Below are positions 27,513 to 35,490 of a DNA stretch of 64,000 bases, piece after piece. The position numbers were made by a program, and so were the translations under genes. A model generated the notes under the pieces. The model did not search any database. It saw only the letters and a program-made list of their open reading frames with translations, and was not told the DNA's origin. This DNA comes from Pseudoalteromonas rubra (lineage in GTDB: Bacteria > Pseudomonadota > Gammaproteobacteria > Enterobacterales > Alteromonadaceae), in contig NZ_PNCJ01000012.1 in the NCBI RefSeq assembly GCF_005887115.1, positions 62,001-126,000 of the forward strand, read 5' to 3'. How positions within the stretch are numbered: position 1 is the stretch's first letter; each line of letters opens with the position of its first letter.

Positions 27513-28115
27513 TTATTGCTTAATGCCTATCCCCTGAACCACAGCAGCAAGCCCCGTATGATAGCGCCCTTCCACCACAGGACGTTGCAGTTGTTCAAGG
27601 TGAGTCCACTTTACTGCTTTTACCTCTTGGGCCAGTTGAACTTTAGTGAACATGGTATCAATGTCGTTTCCACCGCCCGTACCAAAGTGAATTTGCGCTG
27701 GTGAATAAGCTTCTGTCAAAAATACCCCACCCGGTACCAGAGCCTGCACCACTCGCTGATGCAGTTTCGCACGCAATGCCTGACCAAACGGCGCAAAAAT
27801 AGCAATGACGCTGTCCCACTTTTCTCGACCGAGGTCAAAATTTGCTAGGTCCGCCTGAATAAACTCAATCGACACGCCTGCAGAGTGAGCCAATTGTTGC
27901 GCTTTTTCTATGCCTTTGATCGAGGCATCCACCGCCGTTACCTCAAAACCCAGCTTTGCCAGATACACCGCATTACGACCTTCTCCTTCGGCCAGACTCA
28001 GTACCCGCTTGCCTGTCAGTTGTTTTACCTGTGCCTTCAGAAAGTCGTTTGGCTCCGTGCCATAAGCGTAATCAGATTCAGCAAAACGCGTGTCCCACAT
28101 CGGATCAAAATTCAT
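27513..28115 (-). CDS. SAM-dependent methyltransferase, TehB-like
   Basis: Class I methyltransferase of unknown substrate. The ATG at 28115 has GAGGAG 6 bases upstream. The 200-residue protein begins NFDPMWDTRFAESDYAYGTE, a start common in TehB-like and thiol/metalloid methyltransferases. The SAM-binding motif follows, VLSLAEGEGRNAVYLAKLG (about residues 39-57), with the acidic VTAVDAS and the late LVPGGVFLTEAYSP segment. It is divergent from a MerR regulator, and its promoter carries the elongated spacer and palindrome typical of MerR targets. That suggests induction by a chemical such as a metal(loid) or electrophile. The substrate cannot be told. Confidence 0.88.
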   Translation of the reverse strand: MNFDPMWDTRFAESDYAYGTEPNDFLKAQVKQLTGKRVLSLAEGEGRNAVYLAKLGFEVTAVDASIKGIEKAQQLAHSAGVSIEFIQADLANFDLGREKWDSVIAIFAPFGQALRAKLHQRVVQALVPGGVFLTEAYSPAQIHFGTGGGNDIDTMFTKVQLAQEVKAVKWTHLEQLQRPVVEGRYHTGLAAVVQGIGIKQ

Positions 28116-28146
28116 CACAGTCTCCTCTCGTCAAGTGATACAAACC

Positions 28147-28177
28147 ATGCTACAACTTAAAGTCGACTTTAGGTCAA
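28147..28177 (-). promoter_or_regulatory. MerR-type promoter with 19-bp spacer and central palindrome
   Basis: On the minus strand: -35 TTGACC (28177-28172), a 19-base spacer and -10 TAGCAT (28152-28147). The spacer contains the perfect palindrome TAAAGTCGACTTTA (28158-28171). A 19-bp spacer with the dyad between the elements is the hallmark of promoters activated by MerR-family proteins, and the MerR gene starts 31 bases away in the other direction. All elements are read directly; activation is inferred. Confidence 0.75.
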
Positions 28178-28207
28178 GACCAAATAATCAAATGAGTTCA
28201 GAAGCAC

Positions 28208-28612
28208 ATGGATATAGCAGAAGTTGCCAGGGCCTCCGGGCTCAAACCTTCCACCCTCAGATACTATGAACAAAAAGGGCTGATCTGTAGTGCCGGACGC
28301 CATGGGCTGCGCCGTTATTACGACGCCACGGTGCTGGAGAGGCTAGCGCTGATAAACCTCGGACGCTATGTTGGTCTTTCTCTGGATGACATTAGCCATA
28401 TGCTGCTGCCAAACGGAGTGAACGTCGACCGGGCGCTACTGCGCCAAAAAACGGCTGAGTTGGATAAGCAAATAGCAACAATGCAAGCCATCAGAGAAGG
28501 CCTTCATCATGCAGCGAACTGCCCAGCACCTAATCACCTTGCCTGCCCAACCTTTCAACGCCTGCTTAAGCTGGCAGGTAAGCGCCTGAAACCTCGACAA
28601 AGTAAGCTTTAA
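28208..28612 (+). CDS. MerR-family transcriptional regulator
   Basis: The 134-residue protein has the MerR winged helix (MDIAEVARASGLKPSTLRYY, then EQKGLICSAGRHGLRRYY), a dimerisation helix (about 78-100) and a short effector tail with two cysteines in NCPAPNHLACPTF (about residues 108-120). The Cys pair with a His between them could sense a thiol-reactive compound or metal. It is divergent from the SAM-methyltransferase gene, whose promoter has a MerR-type operator, so that gene is the likely target and the regulator probably also controls itself. Confidence 0.9.
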   Translation: MDIAEVARASGLKPSTLRYYEQKGLICSAGRHGLRRYYDATVLERLALINLGRYVGLSLDDISHMLLPNGVNVDRALLRQKTAELDKQIATMQAIREGLHHAANCPAPNHLACPTFQRLLKLAGKRLKPRQSKL

Positions 28613-28788
28613 TGTCGCAAGCGGTGGAGCAAAACGCCAAAAGATTTTCTTTCATTTATTATCATAAAGTTAGACTCAAAATATGCAGCCCCCTGGCATA
28701 GGGAATTGTCAATTCCGGCCAGATTAGGCAGCTGACAAAACAAACCATGGTAGCGTTGTGACATTGTATACTCAAAACAGATGTCACC

Positions 28789-29961
28789 ATGACACAACCC
28801 AGGAACACTTTGCTTGACGTAATCCGAGGCACCGCCTTACTCGGTATTTTACTGATGAATATTCGTCTTTTCTCGGAACCTTACGCGGCTTATTTTTCGC
28901 CGCTGGCACACACGGATCAATCACCTTTGGGATATACCTGGTGGTACATTCAATACTTGTTTGCTGATCAGAAGTTTATGGCCATGTTCTCTATGTTGTT
29001 TGGGGCCAGCACAGCCCTTATCTGCGATAAGATGAGACAGACAGGTCATTCTCCATATGGGTATTACCTCAAACGGCTTTTAGTCCTGCTGGTATTTGGT
29101 CTGGTTCATGCCTATCTGATCTGGCATGGCGACATCCTGGTGTACTACGCTCTGTGTGGCATTTTCCCCCTGCTGTTTGTTCGCGTGCCGCCAAAATTAA
29201 CCTTGCTCTCGGGGCTGCTATTGCTGACGCTAGGCAGTAGCAAGAGTCTGACAACGTATCACTCCCTGCTCGCTTTACCCGACCCGATATTAACTCAGGT
29301 TATCGCTGAGCACTTTGCCCATTCGGTGCTCGTTAGCCAACCTGAAATCGACGCCTTTACCAGCAACTGGCATGCACAGTTGAACATGCGGATAGCACTG
29401 GCTAGCGAGTTTCATCTTGAGACTTTTCCCAGTTGGGGAGTGTTCAGGGTCTCCGGCCTGATGCTCATTGGTCTGGCCTTGTACCGTATAGGATTTCTCT
29501 GTGGCAAGTTTCCTCTTCGCTTCTATGGCGGGTTTGCGTTTTGTGCAATACCTGCTGGCATAACCTTGTCACTGATTGGTTTGTGGCTTAATCACCTACA
29601 ACAGTGGACGTTCCCTCACTTCTTTTTCAAAAACGCTCTTTGGAATTACTGGGGTTCTCTCGTGACAGGATGTGGCTACATTGCTTTACTGACCTGGGTC
29701 AGCCAACAGCAGTGGCTAACAGGCTTACGTCATGACTTAAGCCAGATAGGACGCATGGCGTTAAGTAACTATATACTGCAAAGTCTGTTATGTACTGTGT
29801 GGTTTTATGGACTGGGAGGCTTTGCCGCAACACAGGCCTGGGAGGCGATAATAGTCGTTGTGGTTATCTGGACGATACAACTACACACTTCCCGCCTGTG
29901 GTTAAAACATCATCCATCCGGGCCCATAGAGTTGGTGTGGCGCTGGTTGTCGGGGCGCTGA
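28789..29961 (+). CDS. DUF418 / YeiB-like multi-pass membrane protein
   Basis: Polytopic inner-membrane protein, function unknown. The 390-residue sequence begins with the family phrase NTLLDVIRGTALLGILLMNI, has the conserved MAMFSMLFGASTAL and the C-terminal DUF418 domain (ALSNYILQSLLCTVWFYGLG), with about ten hydrophobic helices. Members are weakly related to acyltransferase-3 type membrane enzymes. Its last 52 bases overlap the convergent AraC-type gene. Confidence 0.88.
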   Translation: MTQPRNTLLDVIRGTALLGILLMNIRLFSEPYAAYFSPLAHTDQSPLGYTWWYIQYLFADQKFMAMFSMLFGASTALICDKMRQTGHSPYGYYLKRLLVLLVFGLVHAYLIWHGDILVYYALCGIFPLLFVRVPPKLTLLSGLLLLTLGSSKSLTTYHSLLALPDPILTQVIAEHFAHSVLVSQPEIDAFTSNWHAQLNMRIALASEFHLETFPSWGVFRVSGLMLIGLALYRIGFLCGKFPLRFYGGFAFCAIPAGITLSLIGLWLNHLQQWTFPHFFFKNALWNYWGSLVTGCGYIALLTWVSQQQWLTGLRHDLSQIGRMALSNYILQSLLCTVWFYGLGGFAATQAWEAIIVVVVIWTIQLHTSRLWLKHHPSGPIELVWRWLSGR

Positions 29962-31019
29962 TTGACACCCGCACGCCATTTCGCCGGAGTGACCTGGTGA
30001 TATTTTTTAAAGGCTGTATAAAACGCGGCTCGGGTGCCAAACCCCGACTGGTAGGCAATTTCTTCTACTGACTGAGTCGTCTCTTCCAGCAACTGCGCGG
30101 CATGGGTGACCCGAAAGCGATTGATATAGTCATGATAACTGATACCTAAATGCTCATTCAGCAACTGCGATAAATTATGGGTGTTGAGCCCAACCTGCTG
30201 CGCTAATGCAGACAATGTCAGTTCATTACTCAAATAGGGTTGCTCGTCGCGGATCAGCTTATCAAGCTTACGCGCATAGTAGTTTGAAAGCTCAGGTGTC
30301 AGTCCAGACTTGTGGTACTTGCCTGCCATAATCAGCTTTTGCTGTTCTGTGTAGAGGATCCTGGGTGAACGGATCACATACCAGGCTACCACAAGTAAAA
30401 ATAGCTGCAGAGCCGTGTTGAGAAAAGCCCGGCTATGCGTCACCTGTAGTTGTGTTGTTGCCAATGCAGTGTAGTAAACCACTTCCACCAGCAATATTGT
30501 TATGTTTAGCCAACAAAAACGCTGCAGCCAGCAAAGTAACGGGGGTTGTGGGTCATTGCTTGCCTGACTTAGCTTAACTGTCGCGTGTCGTAATTGCAGG
30601 CTGACCGCAATAACAAAGCTGAGCTCGACTGGCGCAATTAACTGATAAGCAACTTTATTGCTGATTAGCGGCGCCATAATTATCTCACCTTCTAACAGCA
30701 ACACGTGCAGCAAAAACAATCCAGCCGGCAAGAACATCAACCCGAGCGAGATTGGGCTTGCCTGCCGATGAGGTATCTGAGCCGTCACATAAAGGTAAAA
30801 GAGCGGACCAAGCATCAGCGCCAGTGGCACAATAAACTGATGTAAGGTGTCACCGGGGCCCGTGGCAATATCAACCAATTGCACCACCCCGATTAACGCA
30901 AAATAACCCAACAAGTAATGGGTGCTGTTACGCTGCTTAAAGGGTAAGGACAAAGAGATGAAGACGAATAACAAACTGGTTGTCGCACTACTCACCAACA
31001 CTAACTCATGCAGAAGCAT
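29910..31019 (-). CDS. AraC-family regulator with membrane-spanning N-terminal half
   Basis: Transcription factor with an unusual sensor half. Residues 1-220 form about seven hydrophobic helices (for example STHYLLGYFALIGVVQLVDI and LQLFLLVVAWYVIRSP). The C-terminal part (about 255-355) is an AraC DNA-binding domain with the two helix-turn-helix motifs (LSALAQQVGLNTHNLSQLLN and VEEIAYQSGFGTRAAFYTAF) and FKKYHQVTPAKWR. It probably binds DNA from the membrane. Its 3' end overlaps the DUF418 gene by 52 bases; the two are convergent, so they need not be related in function. Confidence 0.88.
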   Translation of the reverse strand: MLLHELVLVSSATTSLLFVFISLSLPFKQRNSTHYLLGYFALIGVVQLVDIATGPGDTLHQFIVPLALMLGPLFYLYVTAQIPHRQASPISLGLMFLPAGLFLLHVLLLEGEIIMAPLISNKVAYQLIAPVELSFVIAVSLQLRHATVKLSQASNDPQPPLLCWLQRFCWLNITILLVEVVYYTALATTQLQVTHSRAFLNTALQLFLLVVAWYVIRSPRILYTEQQKLIMAGKYHKSGLTPELSNYYARKLDKLIRDEQPYLSNELTLSALAQQVGLNTHNLSQLLNEHLGISYHDYINRFRVTHAAQLLEETTQSVEEIAYQSGFGTRAAFYTAFKKYHQVTPAKWRAGVNQRPDNQRHTNSMGPDG

Positions 31020-31243
31020 CTTCCCCTCCCCGACCGGTAGTTGCGAATAACATAACTAATATACTTGCAAGTGACTCTGGTGCAGTTTCCAACAGGCTAA
31101 CGCTCTGCACAACATCCCTCAACACTGAGGGACTTAGGTAAAGTAATCACAACTGGGAATGGCGGCGCCTATTACCCCGGCAGGCGATACTTACCCTGAG
31201 CACAGACACGAATCTTTACGCTATTGGCCTACACGCCTAACCA

Positions 31244-31657
31244 TTATCCACGCTCAAAGCAGTCTGGATTATCCCGTATCAGGTTCTGCAATGACAGAAA
31301 CAGCGGCTCAGGCAGTGCATTCGGAGAAAACCAACGCCACTGCAGGCATTTGTTCGGCTCCAGCAACTGCGGCTCTTCATTTAGGCACTCTCCTGTCACA
31401 AACAGGGTGATATAATGTTTGCCATCAGACTCAAATACATCATTGGTGTAGTCAAGTCTGGTCACCTGGGTCAACGTCAGGCCAGTTTCTTCTAATACTT
31501 CGCGGCGCGCACACTGCTCTACGCTCTCTCCCATTTCAAGGTGACCACCCGGTGTTGCCCAGGTATGAGCCCCGTGCGACCCGATGCGCTCACCAAGTAA
31601 AATTTTATCCTGACGCTTAATCACCACGGCGACACCAACACGTACTACTGATTGCAT
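31244..31657 (-). CDS. NUDIX hydrolase
   Basis: Hydrolase for a nucleoside-diphosphate-linked substrate. The ATG at 31657 follows GGGAGAAG and is preferred to an upstream in-frame codon at 31696. The 137-residue protein has a complete Nudix box in GGHLEMGESVEQCARREVLE followed by ETGL, with the metal-binding REVLEE. Wording such as WATPGGHLEMGES is like the NudG/NUDT15-type oxidised-nucleotide group, but the substrate is not determinable. Confidence 0.9.
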   Translation of the reverse strand: MQSVVRVGVAVVIKRQDKILLGERIGSHGAHTWATPGGHLEMGESVEQCARREVLEETGLTLTQVTRLDYTNDVFESDGKHYITLFVTGECLNEEPQLLEPNKCLQWRWFSPNALPEPLFLSLQNLIRDNPDCFERG

Positions 31658-31827
31658 TACTTCTCCCTCACTATTTGGCTGGCGTGAAGATACCACACTT
31701 TGTGCCCAAAACGCGCCTAGAGCGGAAACTTCTATCCTATTCAGCAGTCAAACCGCACAACTAATCTGAAACAAGTTGCCCGGACGCATTGACACAGCCA
31801 TAATGGTGGGCAAAAAAAGGAACACCT

Positions 31828-32340
31828 ATGTTAAATAAACTTGCTGAATTTTCTCGCACCCGACTTGCCTGGGGTGCCCTGTTTTTCTCGGCTTTCGTGC
31901 TTGAAGTGATTGCCTTGTATTTCCAATATGCAATGGGGCTGGAACCTTGCATTATGTGTATTTACCAGCGCACAGCAGTACTGGGGATTGTTGCGGCGGG
32001 CCTTATCGGTCTGGCCTCACCGACCAGCCTGCCGGTGAGGCTCCTGGCTATGAGCTGTTGGGGTGTGTCGGCCATTTGGGGCTGGCTGTTAGCCAAAGAA
32101 CACATTGCGATGCAGACCACCACAGATCCGTTTGCGTTTACCTGTGACTTTGTACCTAACTTCCCAAGCTTTATGCCCTTACATGAATGGCTGCCCGCCT
32201 TCTTCGCGGCAACCGGAGATTGTGGTAACATTGACTGGTTTTTTGTGGGTCTGTCGATGCCAGGCTGGATGGAAGTGATTTTTGCACTTTACAGTATCAG
32301 CTTTATCGCGTTTGCCGCCGTATTTGTTGTTAAAAGATGA
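31828..32340 (+). CDS. dsbB: Disulfide bond formation protein DsbB
   Basis: Inner-membrane quinone reductase that re-oxidises DsbA. The 170-residue protein has four membrane helices and both redox pairs: Cys41 and Cys44 in EPCIMCIYQR, and Cys106 and Cys132 flanking the second periplasmic loop (TCDFVPNFPSFMPLHEW to GDCGNID). These positions correspond to 41/44 and 104/130 of E. coli DsbB. It is followed 7 bases later by a small membrane-protein gene. Confidence 0.96.
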   Translation: MLNKLAEFSRTRLAWGALFFSAFVLEVIALYFQYAMGLEPCIMCIYQRTAVLGIVAAGLIGLASPTSLPVRLLAMSCWGVSAIWGWLLAKEHIAMQTTTDPFAFTCDFVPNFPSFMPLHEWLPAFFAATGDCGNIDWFFVGLSMPGWMEVIFALYSISFIAFAAVFVVKR

Positions 32341-32347
32341 GAAATAA

Positions 32348-32650
32348 ATGGTTTTCAGACTGAGTAAACTAGCCGAATTAGATGGCTTTGCACTGCGCGA
32401 CAAGCAACGTATTAAGGCGTTGGCACTGGCGCAGTTACCCTCTTCGCAAAAGGTCCTGCTCAACATTGCCAAGCTGATGTTGCTCACTCCGCTGTTTATG
32501 GCGCTCGCGTTTATACACGGCTGGTTATTGTTACCCGTTTTACTCCTGTGTGGGCTGGCTTATCCACTACTGACCGTGCCGCTGGAGATCCAGTTTGCCA
32601 AGCCCTATCTGCGTCAGGCAATTGCAGAGTTTAACAAAGGTCAGGCATAA
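32348..32650 (+). CDS. Small membrane protein of unknown function downstream of dsbB
   Basis: The 100-residue protein has a charged N-terminus, one long hydrophobic hairpin (about residues 39-77: IAKLMLLTPLFMALAF and LLLPVLLLCGLAYPLL) and a charged tail. It looks like an Alteromonadales-restricted DUF (possibly DUF6170, from memory). Seven bases separate it from dsbB, so they are co-transcribed; a role linked to dsbB is not shown. Confidence 0.75.
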   Translation: MVFRLSKLAELDGFALRDKQRIKALALAQLPSSQKVLLNIAKLMLLTPLFMALAFIHGWLLLPVLLLCGLAYPLLTVPLEIQFAKPYLRQAIAEFNKGQA

Positions 32651-32653
32651 AAA

Positions 32654-32674
32654 AAGTGGTGCACAGCACCACTT
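32654..32674 (-). terminator. Intrinsic terminator of the small peptide gene
   Basis: Nine-base stem AAGTGGTGC / GCACCACTT with a three-base loop. The T run (from AAAAA on plus) lies on the minus-strand exit side, 23 bases beyond the stop codon of the minus-strand peptide gene, so it mainly serves that gene. It may also stop the dsbB unit from the other side. Confidence 0.75.
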
Positions 32675-32696
32675 CTCTACTCGTCAGTCATACAGA

Positions 32697-32855
32697 TTAA
32701 GCGCGGCAATCCGGCCCTTTGCTTAACTCTTCACACCAGACCGTCCAGGGTTTAGTTGTATAGCCGCCGCCCACCTGTGGGGTGTTGGCCAACGCCAGTT
32801 GTTGGTGTTGTTCATTAAGGCGTTTTAGTTTGTTGGTTTTTAATTGTAGTTTCAT
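32697..32855 (-). CDS. 52-residue double-glycine leader peptide, RiPP-precursor-like
   Basis: Short gene on the minus strand: ATG at 32855-32853, TAA at 32699-32697, with AAGGAAG some 10 bases upstream and an intrinsic terminator just beyond. The basic start MKLQLKTNKLKRLN and the end QVGGG make a leader of exactly 31 residues. The remaining 21-residue core reads YTTKPWTVWCEELSKGPDC plus Arg-Ala, with two Cys and two Trp. The two peptides at 60053 and 60321 also begin MKL-K/Q-L and carry Gly-Gly at residues 30-31, so they form one family. The gene is divergent from a TonB-dependent receptor. No modification enzyme or exporter is adjacent. A peptide precursor is inferred, not shown. Confidence 0.65.
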   Translation of the reverse strand: MKLQLKTNKLKRLNEQHQQLALANTPQVGGGYTTKPWTVWCEELSKGPDCRA

Positions 32856-33043
32856 TACTTCGCTTCCTTCTTGGTTATTGTTTCAACACCATAAAATCAC
32901 AAAGCTTTCGTTTGCTGCAAGCTCAAAAAACAGACAAATGTTACAAGGTGATGCTGCTGACATATCCCTTTCACATTATTGCGATTTACTGAGTTTCCCT
33001 GGGTATTCAATTTGGTAAACAGTCCAGCGAACCGCTTTATTAC

Positions 33044-33079
33044 TGCTATAATCAAGTGCAATGACCCACGTTTGGGTCA
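33044..33079 (+). promoter_or_regulatory. Likely promoter and dyad upstream of the TonB receptor gene
   Basis: TGCTATAAT (33044-33052) is a perfect extended -10 element. Fifteen bases or so downstream TGACCCA (33062-33068) and TGGGTCA (33073-33079) form a 7-bp inverted repeat at or just after the expected transcription start, a usual place for a repressor site or leader hairpin. Confidence 0.45.
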
Positions 33080-33135
33080 CCAGATCTGCTTGTTCCTCCA
33101 GGGAGTTGGAATAATCGCCATAGTTTGGGTACTCA

Positions 33136-35481
33136 ATGAAAAACAGACTCCCTTATATCGCAAGCTTCTGTGCACTGATTAGCGCCGCCCCTAACGCTCA
33201 CACGGCACCAGACAGTGACAATGATGTATTCACGCTGTCTATTGACGAGCTAATGGAAGTGACCGTTGAGGCACGCAAAGTTAAAGAAAACGCACTGACT
33301 ATTCCGGTTTCGATTTCCGTTATATCGGAGCAATTTTTGCGTGAGCGCAACCTTAATACCCTGCTTGAGGCCGCTTACTTTATCCCAAATATTGATGTCA
33401 CCACCGTGGGCGAAAACTCCGGCTGCACACACTGCGCGAACATTACCATCCGGGGCATCGGTCAGGTGGACCCTTTACCCACAGTCGACCCCAGTGTGGG
33501 TCTCTATCTCGATGGGGTCTATTACGCCCGCTCACCTGGCGGGATCTTTGATCTGTATGATGTCCGCCAGATAGAAGTGTTAAGAGGACCACAGGGCGCT
33601 ATTTTCGGCAAAAACACCATAGGTGGTGCCGTCACGCTTTACACACACGATCCCGCTCCTGACACATTTGCTGATGGAGAGGTCACTTTTGGTGCGTTTC
33701 AGCGCCGGGATGCGCGTTTGCGTGCCAACGTCGCATTGAACGAGTCGCTGACCAGTCGCTTCACATTTACCCACCTAAATCGTGATGGTTTTGTCAAACG
33801 TGCCAATGGTGAACTTGAAGGAGGACAGGACGAGTGGGCAGCAACTGCCAAGTTTCGCCACCAGATCAATCCTATATTGACGGTTCAATTATCTTTGGAC
33901 CAACGCCGGATTAATTCAGGATCAGCGCCCTCCATACTCGCGGCCAAAAATGACCAGGCCGATCTGCTGGTTTTGTATAATGACTTAGTCACCCAAAGTG
34001 GTATCACAGAGCCCTATCCTGCATTACAGATCTTTGACGATGCACACCAAAGTGCAGCCCTGGGCACAAACTTTAATACCTTGGATCAATCGGGCGCATT
34101 GCTTTCGCTCGAGTGGCAAACACCGCAACGCTGGCAGCTTAAATCTCTGACAGCCTACCGGGAGTTCTATGCAACATATGGTCGAGACTTTGACAACAAC
34201 CCCGCAGTAATAGGCGATACTCAGGATTTTCAGCGTCAGTTTCAATTTAGTCAGGAGTTGCATATCAGCGGCAGTAACTTAGACGACCGGATGCAATGGT
34301 TAGTGGGTTTGTTCCATTTTGACGAATCCATTAAACACCTGACTGATCTGGTATTCATCGGAGGTCTTTATCAGGCGCTGGAAAATGTACCGGGCCCGCT
34401 GGATGGTTCACCGCTTAGTAACCCCACCAGCATAGGTGGCCCGGGCAACCCGCTCAACATTGGACTGGATATAGACAGTGGTTTTGATAACCAGGTAGAG
34501 ATCCAAAGCACTGCAATTTTTACCCATACTAAATACGCATTAACAGAAGACTGGGCTTTTCACCTCGGTGGCAGACTGACATTTGAAGACAAGATGCAGC
34601 AGGTTCAAAGTGACGCAGACAATGCCGATGTTATCTTAATCGACAGAACCTATCAGACTGAAGGACAAAACAATGGGGGTCCCATTACACGAAGCTGGCG
34701 GGTATTTTCTCCACAAGGCGGAATAGAGTATCATCTCAATGAAAAACAATTCGTTTATCTGAGTGCCTCTCGGGGGTTTAAATCAGGTGGCTTCAACGGC
34801 ATTCCCAACTCGCCTACCTCAGCTCAGCCCTTTGATCCCGAATACCTTACCGCTTATGAACTGGGATATAAAGCAACCCTGTTAGACGATACCTTACAAC
34901 TCAGCCTGGCAGCCTTTGATATGCAACACAAAGCCATGCAGCTGCGTGGGGGTCAGTCTACCGACGCGGGGCTTGAGATCTTTATCGATAATGTCGGAGA
35001 AACCAGTATTCAGGGCATTGAAGCCAGTTTTGAGGCACTCCCCGCACACGACTGGCGCATTGCAGGTAACCTGTCTTATACCGATGCGCAGTTTGACTCA
35101 GTAGGCACCGCTACACAAGTTACGACTGACAGTAAACTCATGCGTTCGCCTCGCTGGACAGCCGCTCTGGGAATACGTTATCACTGGGCGAATGCGAACC
35201 TTAGCGCGCCGATGAAGATTGGCCTGGACTGGGCATTTCGTAGTAAAACCTATAACGATGTCTTTAACACAGAGCTTGGCGCACAGGGTAGCTTCGCTTT
35301 AGTTAATGCACGTATCAGCCATGCGCTCACTAAGCAGTTGGAGATTGCCCTGTTTGTTCGCAATCTTATGGATAAGCGCATACTCATAGGCGGCAATGAC
35401 TTCACGGAAGTTTTTGGTGTCGCTGAACATTATCTGGCCCCGCCCAGAGAGTGGGGTCTCTCCCTGAAATACGAGTTTTAA
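33136..35481 (+). CDS. TonB-dependent outer-membrane receptor
   Basis: Outer-membrane gated channel that imports a substrate using TonB energy. The 781-residue protein has a signal peptide (to about residue 22), a TonB-box-like stretch (LMEVTVEARK), a plug domain (about 50-160 with the typical VEVLRGPQGAIFGKNTIGGAV-type wording, here IEVLRGPQGAIFGKNTIGG) and a 22-strand barrel ending in aromatic WGLSLKYEF. The C-terminal NLMDKR motif is present. It falls in the family of receptors with IRGIGQVDP-type plugs used for siderophores, carbohydrates and other substrates; the ligand is not known. The ribosome-binding site is weak. The next gene, 9 bases on, encodes a periplasmic binding-like protein. 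Confidence 0.92.
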   Translation: MKNRLPYIASFCALISAAPNAHTAPDSDNDVFTLSIDELMEVTVEARKVKENALTIPVSISVISEQFLRERNLNTLLEAAYFIPNIDVTTVGENSGCTHCANITIRGIGQVDPLPTVDPSVGLYLDGVYYARSPGGIFDLYDVRQIEVLRGPQGAIFGKNTIGGAVTLYTHDPAPDTFADGEVTFGAFQRRDARLRANVALNESLTSRFTFTHLNRDGFVKRANGELEGGQDEWAATAKFRHQINPILTVQLSLDQRRINSGSAPSILAAKNDQADLLVLYNDLVTQSGITEPYPALQIFDDAHQSAALGTNFNTLDQSGALLSLEWQTPQRWQLKSLTAYREFYATYGRDFDNNPAVIGDTQDFQRQFQFSQELHISGSNLDDRMQWLVGLFHFDESIKHLTDLVFIGGLYQALENVPGPLDGSPLSNPTSIGGPGNPLNIGLDIDSGFDNQVEIQSTAIFTHTKYALTEDWAFHLGGRLTFEDKMQQVQSDADNADVILIDRTYQTEGQNNGGPITRSWRVFSPQGGIEYHLNEKQFVYLSASRGFKSGGFNGIPNSPTSAQPFDPEYLTAYELGYKATLLDDTLQLSLAAFDMQHKAMQLRGGQSTDAGLEIFIDNVGETSIQGIEASFEALPAHDWRIAGNLSYTDAQFDSVGTATQVTTDSKLMRSPRWTAALGIRYHWANANLSAPMKIGLDWAFRSKTYNDVFNTELGAQGSFALVNARISHALTKQLEIALFVRNLMDKRILIGGNDFTEVFGVAEHYLAPPREWGLSLKYEF

Positions 35482-35490
35482 CGATCGAAT

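Noticed and set aside
27423..27704. Plus-strand open frame of 93 codons near the methyltransferase.
   Set aside because: More than half lies antisense to the methyltransferase gene, and the product looks random.
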